Positions 49,080 to 61,215 of a stretch of DNA of 64,000 nt are shown here, piece by piece (positions within the stretch are counted from its first letter, which is position 1; the number at the start of each line of letters is the position of its first letter). Under the pieces are notes generated by a model. That model ran no database searches, had not been told where the DNA came from, and saw only the letters and a program-made list of their open reading frames with translations. Origin of the DNA: Eumeta japonica (lineage: Eukaryota; Arthropoda; Insecta; Lepidoptera; Psychidae); NCBI GenBank assembly GCA_005406025.1, contig BGZK01000102.1:186001-250000 (forward strand). Reading direction: 5' to 3'. The position numbers and the translations under genes were made by a program.

Positions 49080-49194
49080 AAAAAAAATAAATACAGGGTA
49101 AACACTTTATAATTATATCTCAATAATTTTCAGATCAACAGGCGGTGATCATCAACCCATCTGCACGAAATGGTGATTGTTGATCGTTTTTATG

Positions 49195-49560
49195 TTTTCT
49201 CTAACACGTGTTTCCCAGAAGGGTGAGCAGAGACCACAGATTTCAAACATGTTACGACTTTTATATAACTCTCTTGTTTTACTGACATTAATCAACTCTT
49301 TCGTTCAAGCTCGAATTTGGGTGCTTAAAGTAATTGTTGTCAGTAATACTAAAACAGAGCGACGACGTCACATTGTGTTTTGATAGTGGCATAAATATAA
49401 AAGTTAACTGTAGTATAACGACAACGGTGCGTACGTACACACATAAGCTCACATTTATTTTATCTATAGGGTAAGCAGAGACTATAGATCTCTACTTGCG
49501 TTAGTTTTTGCTTACACTTAGCTTTCTTTATTAGGTAATTGACTGGATACATTCGGAGGT
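49195..49560 (+). repeat. Non-LTR element fragment ('gtttcccagaaggg' type)
   Basis: 'aacacgtgtttcccagaagg' then 'gagcagagaccacagatttc' match the fragment at 18174. A second, decayed repeat of the same words occurs at 49468-49500 ('gggtaagcagagactataga'), so the fragment may be partly duplicated. Confidence 0.5.
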
Positions 49561-50269
49561 CCCCGTGCAAGGACTACGAGGTGGTCGGGGTACAAAATGC
49601 TTTCAATGAGTAGATCGCCAGTTCGTAGCCCTCATTATTCCTAGTTCAGATACCTTACATCGATGTTCACGAACGAGTTCAATATCGACCTAGGCTCTAG
49701 TTCATTTGTTGTCTAGTAACTAATGATGTAACTTATTACTATACAGATTTTACAGATCACACTATGTGCTTTTTATCAAAAAGGAACACAATGAATATCC
49801 GAAAAATATAATCACAAATACGAAGTAGTTTAAAGTAATCATAGGTGTCCTTGTTGCAACTATGTGATGTATTGTGTGTAATGCGCAGTTTATTTTTAAA
49901 GCAATAAAAACTAATTTTACACTACTACTTATTTAAAATGTTAAATACAAGCTAATTTCTTGATTAAAATCATTTTACAATAATATAATTTAAACGTATT
50001 CAACTTTTGGAGTAATGGACAGTTATATAATTATTAAAAATTTCTTTTATATGGAATATTACAATACTATGCTTACGGCTGGTTCTTAAAATCTCATGAA
50101 AGCGACAAAACGAGAAAATATTAACTTGTTAATTTATCTACGGGACCATTTTCTCGTGGCACATGTTGACCCTTTAAATACTTAAATCTGCTACTGATCT
50201 GTTATATTCGTATCGCTATGAAATTCTTAACAAAAGGCCAATAATATTAAGCTGACAACTTTCATCCTT
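49561..50269. other. Unassigned DNA
   Basis: A GC-balanced patch at 49550-49700 has no recognised identity; the rest is AT-rich. Confidence 0.35.
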
Positions 50270-50600
50270 TGCCTGCAACATGCAGTGTGCATTACTTATC
50301 TTAACCGCTAATTCATTAGTGTGCCGCTTTTACGTACGTTCTGTGCCAATGTAGTAAATTACCAAGAAAAGTCAGACAATCACGTCCGCAAGCGTGCCAG
50401 AAGTATTTTATGTAAGCTTCTTACTAATCAGTGTACAATTTCTATGCACGTATCCTGCCAACACAGAACATCCGACAATCACATCCAACAGCGTGCAGGA
50501 GTGTTTTGCATGCTCTAACATACAGCAGTGTGCATTTCGGGTCTGAATTTGCATGCTGCACATCACCGCATGCAGCAGACGAGCGTCCAATTACGAATTT
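50270..50600. repeat. Degenerate tandem duplication with 'catgcagc' words
   Basis: 'cagacaatcacgtccgcaag' (50371) and 'cgacaatcacatccaacagc' (50471) head two diverged copies of about 100 bp. 'tgcagtgtgcatt', 'catgctgcac' and 'gcatgcagca' words recur. A similar word cluster occurs at 55253-55280. The three short overlapping frames here are products of it. Confidence 0.5.
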
Positions 50601-50639
50601 ATGCATAACATCTTCCACAATATAACTTTCATTTTTTCG

Positions 50640-51245
50640 AACGGCGCAGCTAAACTAACGACTTCCGAAGGACGAAATAATCGGAGTGCAAGCCGGGGAA
50701 AAACTTAATTCGATCCGGACGCACGTGAGCGGCGCGGCCGGATCAAAAACGTAACCGGCGAGCGGCCGCGGCCCTCGTTAGCGATCGGCGGCACGCGGCG
50801 ACGCGACAAATGAAAATTAAATTCGTGCGTGTCGTAACGCGCGCACGATTTATGTCGTGCGCCTGTATTTTTCGCTGCGGCAACGTTTAGAGGGAAGCGC
50901 GACGGGCCGGGGAGAATAAAATAAAATGAAATTACAGCGATAAAAATTTATCGCTCGGGCGGGTTATCCGTCACGCCGTCGTGTGCGTCCACTTGTTTTT
51001 TTGTAAATAACCGCGACACTCCTGAGTTTTCATGCGCGCTATTTGTTGCGGTGAAATGAAAAGAGAAATGAAATATGAAAACGAATGGAAAATGGAAAGT
51101 TGCCGCGGCAGTAAATCGCCATCACCCGACGGAGCCGTTAGCTCGTTATTTCTTTTAAATTTTGCAGTAATCGAAAATGACTCGTTAGCGTACATGGGAA
51201 ACGAACGGACACGTACCTAATTATTCGACGGCGGTCGAATTAAAA
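50640..51245. promoter_or_regulatory. CpG-rich island with paired GATA palindrome
   Basis: Strongly CpG-rich ('gagcggccgcggccctcgtt' near 50760), no repeat features. At 50936-50955 an inverted pair AGCGATAAA-AA-TTTATCGCT presents two divergent GATAA sites. TAAT cores and a TTTATGTCG box (50850) are nearby. Short frames on both strands at 50971-51220 are not convincing genes. This is the largest island but one and a good enhancer candidate. Confidence 0.4.
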
Positions 51246-52362
51246 AGGTTTTTGAAGTCGTAATTGCCGTTGTTACTATTTATTGAATGGTTAATTTTCC
51301 GTATGTTTTTGCTACAGAATCGACGTTGTAAAAGGTGCGGCAGCACAGTGAATCGATGGTCAAAAGTGAATCGGAAACACGAAATTGAACGATTTTCATT
51401 AAAATGCATGCATTTAATGCGATACTAGTGAATACAGTAGCTCATTGGAACTGTATAACGCAATGGAAGCTAACTAATTTTCCTTTTTATGTCTGGCGTC
51501 GCATCATCCAACACTATAATACTTTAGGACGATCGTCGGTACTCTGAAATGTGTAGAAAGTTGAAAACGTCTACCTAATTAGAACAACGAGCTAAAGCAA
51601 ATCATGGGATGACACTATACCATAACTCGCTGGCAGGGCGGGTCTGCGCTCGGCGTCAGCCAGCATTAAATCTAACGGCCGATCGCCACGCCCCGCCGTC
51701 ACGTTAAGTCCGGAAGTCGATGTAGTCTACGATCAGTTACCACACAGATAAAGCATGCTTTAGAAGTATGCTCGTGAGAAATGATACATTTGTAGTCTCA
51801 GTGTGATTTCTTGCAGCAAATAAAACAGATGTTTCCATGAATTACTATCATACGACTAGATCTCTACTTTGCCATAATCTATGCTATATCAGTAAATTTC
51901 AGAGATAGTCTGGTACGCCAGAATATCGTCTCAATTTTTATATTCAAAGTCCATGTTGTTTTTGATTAATAATGAGTGCACTCGATTACCAGATAATTGT
52001 TCATGTGAACTACCAACACTGAAATGGGTAATTTATAAAAAAGTTTTACTTTATCATAAATGTATAGAAAGACTGCCCTACCTAAAAACGGCTAATAATT
52101 TACTAACAAATTGTTCTTGAGATATAATCATTTAATGTATACCTAGCGAGTTATAAACATTCTTCATAGAAATATAATATTGCAAATTCATATCTATATA
52201 CAACTCGTAATAAATTAAATAGTTATTTGTCTTTTAGTATCCCATGATGTATTGGTTAATTAACATATGTTTAGGCAGCGACAATTAAGCAAACACCGAT
52301 GAAATTTCGCGTCATAAAATTGTATATGTACCAGAGAAGCGGGAGCGGGGGCCATACAAATA
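51246..52362. other. Unassigned DNA with a small CpG patch
   Basis: A CpG-rich patch at 51625-51720; the rest is AT-rich with no exon. Confidence 0.4.
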
Positions 52363-53096
52363 AAAAACGGGCTAAGTACATGTCAGACCATGCTCACTGT
52401 AGGGTTCCGAAGCCGTCACTACAAATAAATGCGCTACAGATGAAAAGAACTACGTTATTACATTTTTTCCCATGTTTTTCACACAAAATAGGTATAAGCA
52501 CTTCAGTCTCCTATCACTAGGGAAACAAGTAGGTATATCGACTATTACTCTGAAACTAGTGTAAATTAAAGTGCATCAGCAATAGGGCGTATCTTCGTGC
52601 ACTTCCGTTCTTTTCTTGAGAAGTGCAGTTTTTTGGCAATGACTCAAAAAACGGTGTATTTGATCATGTTCAAAACAAAATTATTAAAAGTAGTTACCTT
52701 TGTAATTTTTTTTACATTTCTTGAATATACGACTTAAAAAATAAGGAGGGGGCACAATTTATGCTACCTTCGGAGCGAAAAAAAATACTTAAAAACTTTA
52801 AAGTGTTTATAAAAGAACTATCGAAATATGTGCCACATGTTAATGTTTGCTGAATTTTTTTTTCAGCTTCTGTTGCATCTATGAGGTTTGCCTAGAAATG
52901 TTTATTTTTTTATTTAACTACCAAACAATGTAGCTGCATTTAAAAAGCATTTATACTCTGGATTTCATTAATATACATCTTGTAGTTTTTGAGTAGAATG
53001 CCTGTGGCATGCGGACGAATGGACGGACGCACGGATGGACGTGTCGTAACTATAAGGGTTCCGTTTTTGCCATTTTGCCTCGGAACTCTAAAAACC
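52363..53096 (-). repeat. Full copy of abundant lepidopteran repeat, minus
   Basis: Starts 'aaaaaacgggctaagtacat' and 'gtagggttccgaagccg', and ends 'ggacggacgcacggatggac', 'actataagggttccgttttt' and 'ctcggaactctaaaaa'. Both characteristic ends are present, about 730 bp apart. No open frame of note. Confidence 0.7.
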
Positions 53097-53559
53097 GGCC
53101 CTTACTCCGTTTCCCATAATTAATGAATATTATAGATAGATAATAAGCTAAACCTATTTAGATATTTACTTTCAGTTTTTAGTATTTATATCGAATATTG
53201 ACTTGCTTTATTTATATTTTGCGAAACTATTTTACTATTTTGAATTATGATTTTTTCTTAATCAGCTGTTTCACGACTTACGACTTGCATCGAATGTGAA
53301 CGTGAGTTGGAACATTGGATTACAATGGCTAAAAACGTTAATTTTTACATATCAACAAATTTATTTTTGAATTATCAAAAAAAAATGTGCATTTTTAAGA
53401 TTGTAAAAGTTTATAATTCGTAGTTAATAAATATCGTTTTGAAGCCGAGTTTTGTTTTCATATTCCTTTTGTTATTGAGTTCATTTTCAAAGCACCCGAA
53501 GTTCGTGTAGAGCGCCATATCTGCGATTATTTTCCTAATCTGTACACAGAACGCAGTGT
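53097..53559. other. Unassigned AT-rich DNA
   Basis: Nothing recognised. Confidence 0.4.
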
Positions 53560-54270
53560 CAGTTATTGCTTTCACTGCCGGTCAACGAGAATTTCGGTCA
53601 GAGACGAGTCACAATCGTTTGCCGCACGCGAAGTTCTCAACACGAATTCGGCCGGCTGGGTTCGGGACATCACCCTTTTAGTACGAGATCCGTGCCCATT
53701 GTGGAAGTGAAGGAAGGAAGGAAAGAAGGGCGGTAGTAGAAGCTCTATCGTATGGACCGTAAGACGAACCGGGCGGCGGTCGTCGAGACCGGACGTTTTA
53801 TAGTATCCACGAAACCGGAAACGAGACGTGTTCCATTTTCGCGCACGCCCAAATAATTTAATTTCCCAAACGAACATTATCGAAACGGAATCGATCTCCC
53901 GATCCGCGACCGGACGGTCGGTGAAATTGATTTGCGAGGCGTTCGGTGATCGAGCTGAAAAAAAAAAGTCATAACATCCGGCGCCCATTTTTTTCCGCTC
54001 TCCCGGGGGATGAATCGCCGCGCGCCGTGAAAAATCCGCCCGCCCATTGTTTGAATTCGGGATGCCGGTGACGAGGGTGCCTTTTATTGACCTTAAAACT
54101 TTTTATGTACAGTGTCCGTGTCCATTTGCCGGCGGGCGGACGGCGCGGATCGACGGCCGATAATGTCGTTCGCTTCTGAGTGCTGTCCGGGGGCCGGCCG
54201 CGCTACGGCCGCACCGCCCGCGCGATTAGTCCGAAGGGCACCGCTAATCTAGGCCGCTTTCGCTGCTCAC
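53560..54270. other. Largest CpG-rich island, candidate regulatory DNA
   Basis: About 0.7 kb of dense CpG sequence ('gccggcgggcggacggcgcg' near 54129). An ATG-initiated 138-codon minus-strand frame (53572-53988) lies within, but it has no recognisable domain, its composition follows the island, and no splice-flanked structure is evident. A GAAGGAAGGAAGG tract is at 53710-53728. It could be an enhancer cluster or an alternative promoter. Confidence 0.35.
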
Positions 54271-54639
54271 CTCTATGACAATATACAGCGTGATAATATG
54301 TTTATACATTAACCACGATATAACTCACATTAAAATTCTTTAACTAATAAATAAAACTGTCATTGTAAAATACATTTAGATCAGGGCATTTGTCTGTCAT
54401 GTATTTACATCTAAGCCGTTAAATTGATTTTGATCAAATTTCATATATAGATAACTTAAATCTCCATGCAGATAACAGTTTATTTTTAAATTACATATGC
54501 GTTTTTTTGTAGATACATCTTCTTGTAACTCAATCAAGATTGAGCGATTGTATTTAAGTTTGTTAAAGAAGATCATAGGATTGTATTGTTTGCTGAAAAT
54601 AAAACCTTACTTTTTAAGATTGATAGGCATCAACCACCT
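54271..54639. other. Unassigned AT-rich DNA
   Basis: Nothing recognised. Confidence 0.4.
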
Positions 54640-55158
54640 TTTGACTAAGCAAACAGTATCATCTCTGAAATAGTTGAGTGATTTAATATTATGTTCTTCA
54701 AAATAAAACTTGTTAAATTTTCCTTATTTAACTCTAAATTTATCCGCTTAAACGTAATGATCAAGAACGAAGTAATGAATACTGTGGACACGACCTAACT
54801 TCTTGATTTCACTTTAGATGTTAAGTTGAAATTCTCATATCACGAGATTAGCAAAAAGGCTTGGTTCTGATGCATATTTAGTCGAAAAGTTTCGGCGACT
54901 TACAGATGAAACCACCGCGAGATTAGTTTATTTCAGTTCTTTACATAATCTCTTGACCTATGGAATTTTATTATGGGGTCAAGCAGCTTATATTAATATA
55001 AATATCGTGCTACAAAAGCAAGCTATTCGTGCTGTTTATAATTTGAGACTAATAATAACTCTCATAGAAAAAAATAAGGAAATTAATTTCTTAATTTTAG
55101 CATCACGATACATATACGAAAATCTGATACATATCAAGAGAAACTGTTCCAAAAAATG
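54640..55158 (+). pseudogene. Jockey-like LINE, 3' end of reverse-transcriptase ORF
   Basis: Plus-strand pieces in order: LGFTLDVKLKFSYH-like (54800 region), ARLVYFSSLHNLLTYGILLWG (54920-54975), then LQKQAIRAVYNL (55010) and LASRYIYENLIHIKRN (55097-55145). These equal the C-terminal blocks of jockey-type insect retrotransposons ('YFG..HS.L.YGI.LWG', 'LQKRA.R.I', 'YI.E...Y.K'). Frameshifts and the missing polymerase core make it a dead, 5'-truncated copy. Confidence 0.8.
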
Positions 55159-55679
55159 AGCGACGTCCATAATATACCTAGATACGAGAACGACCTTACT
55201 GCTCTATTGTGTGAGGTGTCACCAAGCGGAAATCCATAATAGACGCTTGCCTGCAACATGCATTAACATGCAGCATGCAACCCACCGCTGACCCTCGAAT
55301 CTGCCCCACCACTACGAATCTCGTCATAGACTGAAAAAACTAGAGAGATAACAAAAGATAACTAGAAGCAAAAGAGAATAGTTGAAAGGAATGAGATTAA
55401 TTCCGGGATCGGTAACAGGATCAGCATCAAGTATAGGATCGAAGTTTGAATTAAAACAAAATCCTCACCAAAATTCTGTATCTACGCGGGCGCAACAGCG
55501 GACGAAATCTAATACATCTTCATACATTGTCGTACATTCGCATAACTAAAATGTCCCTATCATGTAGATTATAATTTACTATCATAGTTATACCATTTTA
55601 AAAGTCGATTATTCATCGCCTATTTCGAATCTCAATCTTCTAAGTCGTTCGTTTTAAAATTAAATCGCTTTTTTTTCTC
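55159..55679. other. Unassigned DNA
   Basis: Contains 'catgcagc'-type words at 55253-55280 like those at 50270-50600. No exon. Confidence 0.4.
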
Positions 55680-55895
55680 TTCCACCTCGATTTCGGCGCA
55701 GAACATTAAAAAGCGGAATAGTCTCTTCCCTGGAAATCGTTTAAGGACTCCGGAGCCCGGTGACCGCCGGTGGGAGTCCTCATTTCACCGCCATCAAAGG
55801 TTTAATGGCTGAGTCGCGTAAAATCGAGAATACGCCCAGAAAGTATTTCGCCTTTTGTGACGGACGGCGCGTCATGCTTAAGGCGTCCTAGGCCT
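55680..55895. other. CpG-rich patch with an 8-bp stem
   Basis: CpG-rich, with AGGACTCC (55744) and GGAGTCCT (55773) forming a stem around a GC-rich loop that contains CCCGGTGACCGCCGG. No frame. It may be regulatory or an old repeat. Confidence 0.3.
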
Positions 55896-55939
55896 CAGCA
55901 CACCCAATAAATTTTTATTTCGATGAAGTATCGCTTTTC

Positions 55940-55988
55940 AAGAAGGCAGCTATGCATATAGATTAACTATATGCATAGCTGCCTTCTT
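55940..55988. repeat. Perfect 22-bp hairpin, 5-nt loop
   Basis: Arms 55940-55961 and 55967-55988 are exact reverse complements around ATTAA. Mixed composition; each arm also contains the self-palindrome ATGCAT. No TIR or host element is seen around it. Confidence 0.85.
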
Positions 55989-58297
55989 TGAAGGAACGAA
56001 TAGAAAACAATTCAAAGGAGTTTTGTCTAATGCCGTCTTGAAATTTTTTTGAGGTTGTACTATTTATGAATTACCGGTTCTCAACAGTAAATGGCACTAC
56101 ATAAGACAAACTACGAATGCACTGTACCTGTTATGTTATGTGCTTGTATACGTATTTCTTAGAACATGAACATAAGCGAATTCTCCTGTAGGAGGTTATC
56201 ATTTTCTCAAGACAAATTGAAAGACGACGAGCAAAGCTCGGTTATTCAGGTATTGTGTGATAAAAGGAAAATGTATCACATAAAAATCGACGAAGCGCAA
56301 TTTGGATTTTTTATCGACGTTTCTGCTTGAAGCAGTTACGGTGTCACAAATTGGTGAAACTGTAACTACTTTAAGTGCGATTTTAAAACAATTTAAAAAG
56401 TACAACAGTGCCAGCCTCATTAGGCTCATTTAATTTTTATTAAAATTAAATCCCACAGCTGACTTATAGATTGAAACGTAGAACACAGATTTTGTTATTT
56501 TCCAAAACAGATAATCAAATCAAAATCAAAAATGAATGAAGTGAAATGAAGGTATTAAAGATGGAGTTGTAATAATGATCAAAAAAGTCATAGTGACACC
56601 TTCAACGGAGAGTATTACAATGCTTTTTAATCCATTTAACCAATTTAGTAGCGCCGCCACTATTACATCGTTAAAAGTATATACATATGTTATTGAATTT
56701 CATCAAAAGTATAATTTTAAAAACAAATCACATGGATTAAGTTAATGATATTCAATACAAAACTACTCTCTCTGATTAAAGCTAATAAAAAAAATGATAT
56801 GGATACATGACATTTTTCGGCGATTATCAATACACCAAATTGTTTTTATTGTTTTTTCAAACAGTTTAATTCTTGTACCAAACAAGTTAAGTTTAATTTA
56901 GAATCAATAATAATTAATATTTTAGAAGTGTAATAAAAATATAACACAGGCATTTTAAATCTAAAAAATTACTCGACCTTGACAATTTGAATGCAACCAT
57001 AAACGCTTCGCATTATGACGCGTATAAACAATGCATTGACCATACAAACAAACATAACTCTACGGAACTCTCATCGTCCAAAACCGGCGCGCGCTCGTCT
57101 CGTTTCTGTATCTTTAGCGACCCGCTATTTTCTTCCAGCAGATGTAATGATTTTTTTTTTCATATGGCGAAAAATATTTCTAAGAGTTCTATAAATAAGA
57201 TGAGATACGACGTCACAGATAAAAACATGTTTTCGTCGCAATAACGAGAATAAACGTGTTCTTCTTTATACACATCCTCGATCGTGATTTGATATTCGCG
57301 CCAACGGCATAATAAAAAAAAAGGTCCCGTGTGTATCTAGCTCACGCGCCAGTGGATCCGTATTTTATGACTTTATAAAAACAAACTGTTTTTTTTTTAA
57401 CACGCGCTTCCTGTCAAAAAATCCACAACTCTAACTCATGGAGCGCTGTACTTATCTGTCGAAGGAAAAATGGTTATTTAAAGAATTTATTATTTTATCA
57501 TTAATTTAAAAACCAAAAACTCTCGTTTTCTTTAAAAACAGACCATAGACTTTTGTGTATCTTTAACTTGTAACTGAGCGCTTCAGTCAATAGATAAATA
57601 TATTTATAATAGAACTAACTCATTCTCTCATATCATTATTTTTCACTCAATTCCGAAACACATTGAATACTGTTAAATTTAAGAGCCTTTTCTTACAGAA
57701 TAAGTCTAGTATAAAAACCCTAATTTATTTGGAATTTGATAGTGCACTTAAAATAAAATTTAAAAAGAGGCTTTTTACATGAAATTGCACCTTAAGCTAG
57801 ATCATAGTACAGTGCATCTAAAATATAAAATCATAAAAACTAACAAGTTTTATTATGCATTTCTACAGTCTGGTTTGTTTACAACTGTACAATATTTATT
57901 ATAAGCTCAACAAATGTAACACTTTGATATCCATATGGTAGATAAAAGTGTTCACGCTAAAAACAAATGTTGATGGACAGATGAAGCGGACTATATCACC
58001 CTATGTCGTGTTTGACATTTATCAACTGTCAATGTATGCCAAAGCCTTGTCTTTATAAACTGTCATTATATACTGCTATCGTTTTTTCTAGAATCTTTCT
58101 ATTTTCTGCTATTTTTTTATGTGTATATTATTAGTATATATGATGTCAGAAGTGTCGACCAGCAGACTTCACAACTTAATGAGCTTTGTTTAGACCTCTC
58201 AGTTATGGAAGTTTAAAACGTAATACAAAATATATATTCATGTTATTCGTTTTCAAAATAAGAATATTCACAAATTAATATTTCATACTTTTTATAG
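55989..58297. other. Unassigned AT-rich DNA
   Basis: Minor CpG content at 57050-57120 and 57330-57360. The 76-codon minus-strand frame at 56199-56429 and the 85-codon plus-strand frame at 56987-57244 have no recognised motif. Confidence 0.35.
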
Positions 58298-58640
58298 CAT
58301 GTCAAGAGGAAAACATACTCGCGAGCCACCAGAGAGTAGGCGATCATAGCCGCTCATAGATACTCCCACCTCCACTAAAGGAGTCACCGAGTTACCGGTC
58401 TTTTAACGAGGACTAGGATATCTGATGCAGAGGTCGTCTCCATCAAACGTCCTCTCCATTAGCCCGATCTCCTGGAGATTGGACTGATGAAATGAAGGAG
58501 CTACCGAAACTCTCACTTACTGAACGAAACGCAACATTCAGAAGCTGTTACTTCACGCCGCTTGTATTCTGTGAGAGTGTAGTATCTCACAGGCCGAACT
58601 GGTCCATTTTCGTGTTGTAGCCCAGGTTAGATAAAGCATG
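58298..58640 (-). repeat. LINE-tail-like repeat, minus orientation
   Basis: 'agaggaaaacatactcgcga', 'gagtaggcgatcatagccgc', 'aaaggagtcaccgagttacc' and 'aggactaggatatctgatgc' parallel the copies at 18597 and 37712, and similarity extends to 'tactgaacgaaacgcaacat' and 'gtgtagtatctcacaggccg'. Confidence 0.65.
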
Positions 58641-59744
58641 ACTCTACAACAGTTTTTCATCTTACTTTAAATGGTATCAAAACCTTAATTACGGCGATTT
58701 GAAACCACATAGTTTTCCAAGAAAATAATATGATCCTAAGCTTATACACTATTATAAAGTTAGAGATTAGGAAATATCAATAAGTTTATAAAATATAAAA
58801 TTAATGTTTACAATTTAGAAACTTAAGATATCATAAGTATCTTTCTTTTGATAACAAAATTCTTTTCTCATGTTTTTTATTGTTTCATAAAAAACCCAAA
58901 AGAATTTTATTTTTATGTATAGGAAGAAACTTTTAGGGAGCATGAGTTTCTTTTCCTACGAAAAGTTTTCTTCTCAATAAAGCGGTTATAACATCAAAAT
59001 TTAATTGTTGCTCCTGACGACAGTCAGGTATGTATTAGAACACTGTGCATAAATACTAAGCAAAAATAAATAAACTTTATGCCTGAAGAAAAACAACGAA
59101 TCACGTTTTGCTTCTATATATAAAATAGCTGTGCTCAGCGTTAAACACATTGTTGATGTAGTAAATCAAAAAGTGTATTTTATTGACTAACTGTCCTTCG
59201 GAAGTTATGTGGAAAAATAAAAGGTTCGATCACCAATAAACCGAATTGACGGAAACCGTCTTCAGTTTTACGGCTGTGTAGGTACTAGAAAACAAGTTAT
59301 AACAGAAATAAAATAAAGAAAAACTATGTAGTATATTAGCTTATTCAATCAACTAGGCATTAAATGTAAGAATAAAATTTCAAATCTGACTTTTAGCTGC
59401 TGAGATTAGCGCACACCAACACATAAATAAAATCCTCTGCCCGCTAGACTCAACTTCAAAGCCAGACTCCCACTGTTAAATATTTTTATGACCTATGTGG
59501 TGCAAAATATTTGGTGAAATACGGTGATGAAAAATAACATGGACATAAAACCTAAGTGCCGTTGAAAAGTTACCATAATGTTCAACGATATGACTTGACG
59601 ACTCCAACATGAGTCGAGGCAAAGTGTTGGCTCGGCCTAATCTGTACATACATATGATAAAACCGTAGATTACAGTGTATGGAAGATATGTATAAAAAAT
59701 GGTGTGAGGAGGGTAATAGAAAAAACGATATAACAGAACACAAC
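58641..59744. other. Unassigned AT-rich DNA
   Basis: Nothing recognised; no exon. Confidence 0.4.
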
Positions 59745-60052
59745 TATGTCTGAAATTACTTAACGGATTTTAATGTAGTTTTCACGAGTAGATAGACTTT
59801 GGCTTGGAGCAGCATGTCTTTTTTTTGTGTCATTTAAATCGGATGTCAGAAAAAGTTATCTTCACCTAAAGTTCTAGCCAAATAAAGTTACAAGGCAAAT
59901 AATGGTTACTTGCGACGAAGACCTGTAGAGGTCACAATACGAACAAACAACGACGTTTACAAAAAAAAGTACTCATGTGTTGTTAAGTTGCGATAAAAAA
60001 TTTGTGACAGACAAAATTCCAGGCGGACGAAGCTGAGAGTGGGAAGCTAGTA
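59745..60052 (+). repeat. Interspersed repeat with 'gcggacgaagc...ggaagctagt' end
   Basis: 'cttaacggattttaatgtag' near the left and 'aaattccaggcggacgaagc' then 'gtgggaagctagt' at the right are hallmarks of a common lepidopteran repeat. The same terminal words occur at 21797-21820. Non-coding. Confidence 0.55.
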
Positions 60053-60834
60053 ATTAATAACGTTTTCTAAAAATTCAAAAATTCAGCATTAGTTACAGGA
60101 CTTATAAGGACAGCCTTATATTAAGACACGTTGCTTAATAAAAAATTATAAACAAGCATGTGAACAATACTTGGTAATTACTTAGTACCTACACGAGATG
60201 CTAATTAATAATTGATTGTCATGAGTTATGTATGAGACTGTGCGTATTTTATTATGTATTAAGAGTAGGTATAACTATTCGAATAGTAGAAAATTTTAAG
60301 GGGATAATTCAACGATTTACTGTGTTAAGGCACTGTTATGTAAAGTACATGTAAATGAATAGATAATTTACATTTACCAAATAAGAAGCATTCCTGCACA
60401 TTCATCACACGGATTTGGCGAAAACCTATACTTTTTTTCATTACGACAGACTGCTTGAAAAGAATAATATTGATTTATTTTAGGAAAAAGGGTATGTGAA
60501 ATTATTTACCTAATGGAAATCCTGGCTATTCCAGACCATAAAAAATTTTGTGCACCATCAGTTCGTAAGTTCAGTTTCAATTTTTATCGTTACATTTATA
60601 AAACCTAACGATGAAGCAAAGGAAAACAAGAGAAAAATCATCGGAAACAAAATTTTTCTCTTTATTTCTTTCTTTTATTTTCTTTTATGGAAAACGATCA
60701 GAACAAGCGATACTACTCAGCTAGGCTATACTTGTAAACTTATTGTGGATTAGTAATAAATTGTAAATCGATATGGGTAAACAATTCTCCATTCCAATTA
60801 ATAAGCGATACCGGATCCAGAAAGGAAACGTTTA
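60053..60834. other. Unassigned AT-rich DNA
   Basis: Nothing recognised; the 67-codon frame at 60550-60753 is unassigned. Confidence 0.4.
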
Positions 60835-61215
60835 TCAATTCGGATCCAGCCCTAAGATATTGTCATGAGCATCCACTTCGATTCCCCTTCGGATTTCGCG
60901 ACGATGTGCGCGGTAACGTCCCGTATTGCCATTGTCTCGTCCCGACCGTTCGGCGTATTTTTAGTCACGCTCAAAGATCGACGCGCACGCGCGATGTATC
61001 GAAAATCAAAGACAATTTAAGGCCCCGATAAATTTTAATATCGCCGATGCGAGAGATGGGCGCCCGACGTCCTCGCGTAGCGTTTTATTGTCTGCCCGAG
61101 ATTTATGAACTGCTCGATTACGTTTCACGCTCATCCGTGTTCTATTGAATTCTCCCTTCTCTCGTTTCGTTTTAGAAATGTTGCTTTCGTCCCGGAGAGC
61201 TTGTGAACCGGTTTC
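60835..61215. promoter_or_regulatory. CpG-rich island nearest the coding exon
   Basis: CpG-rich, repeat-free DNA 1.4 kb downstream (in gene direction) of the tolloid-like exon. It contains 'cgtagcgttttattgtctgc' and 'gagatttatgaactgctcg' (Hox/Cdx-type TTTAT cores) and GATAAATTTTAATATCG near 61027. Inferred intronic regulatory DNA. Confidence 0.35.

Noticed and set aside
53572..53988. 138-codon minus-strand frame with an ATG
   Set aside because: It lies wholly in the CpG-rich island, where stop codons are rare by composition, and has no recognised motif. Kept only as part of the island.
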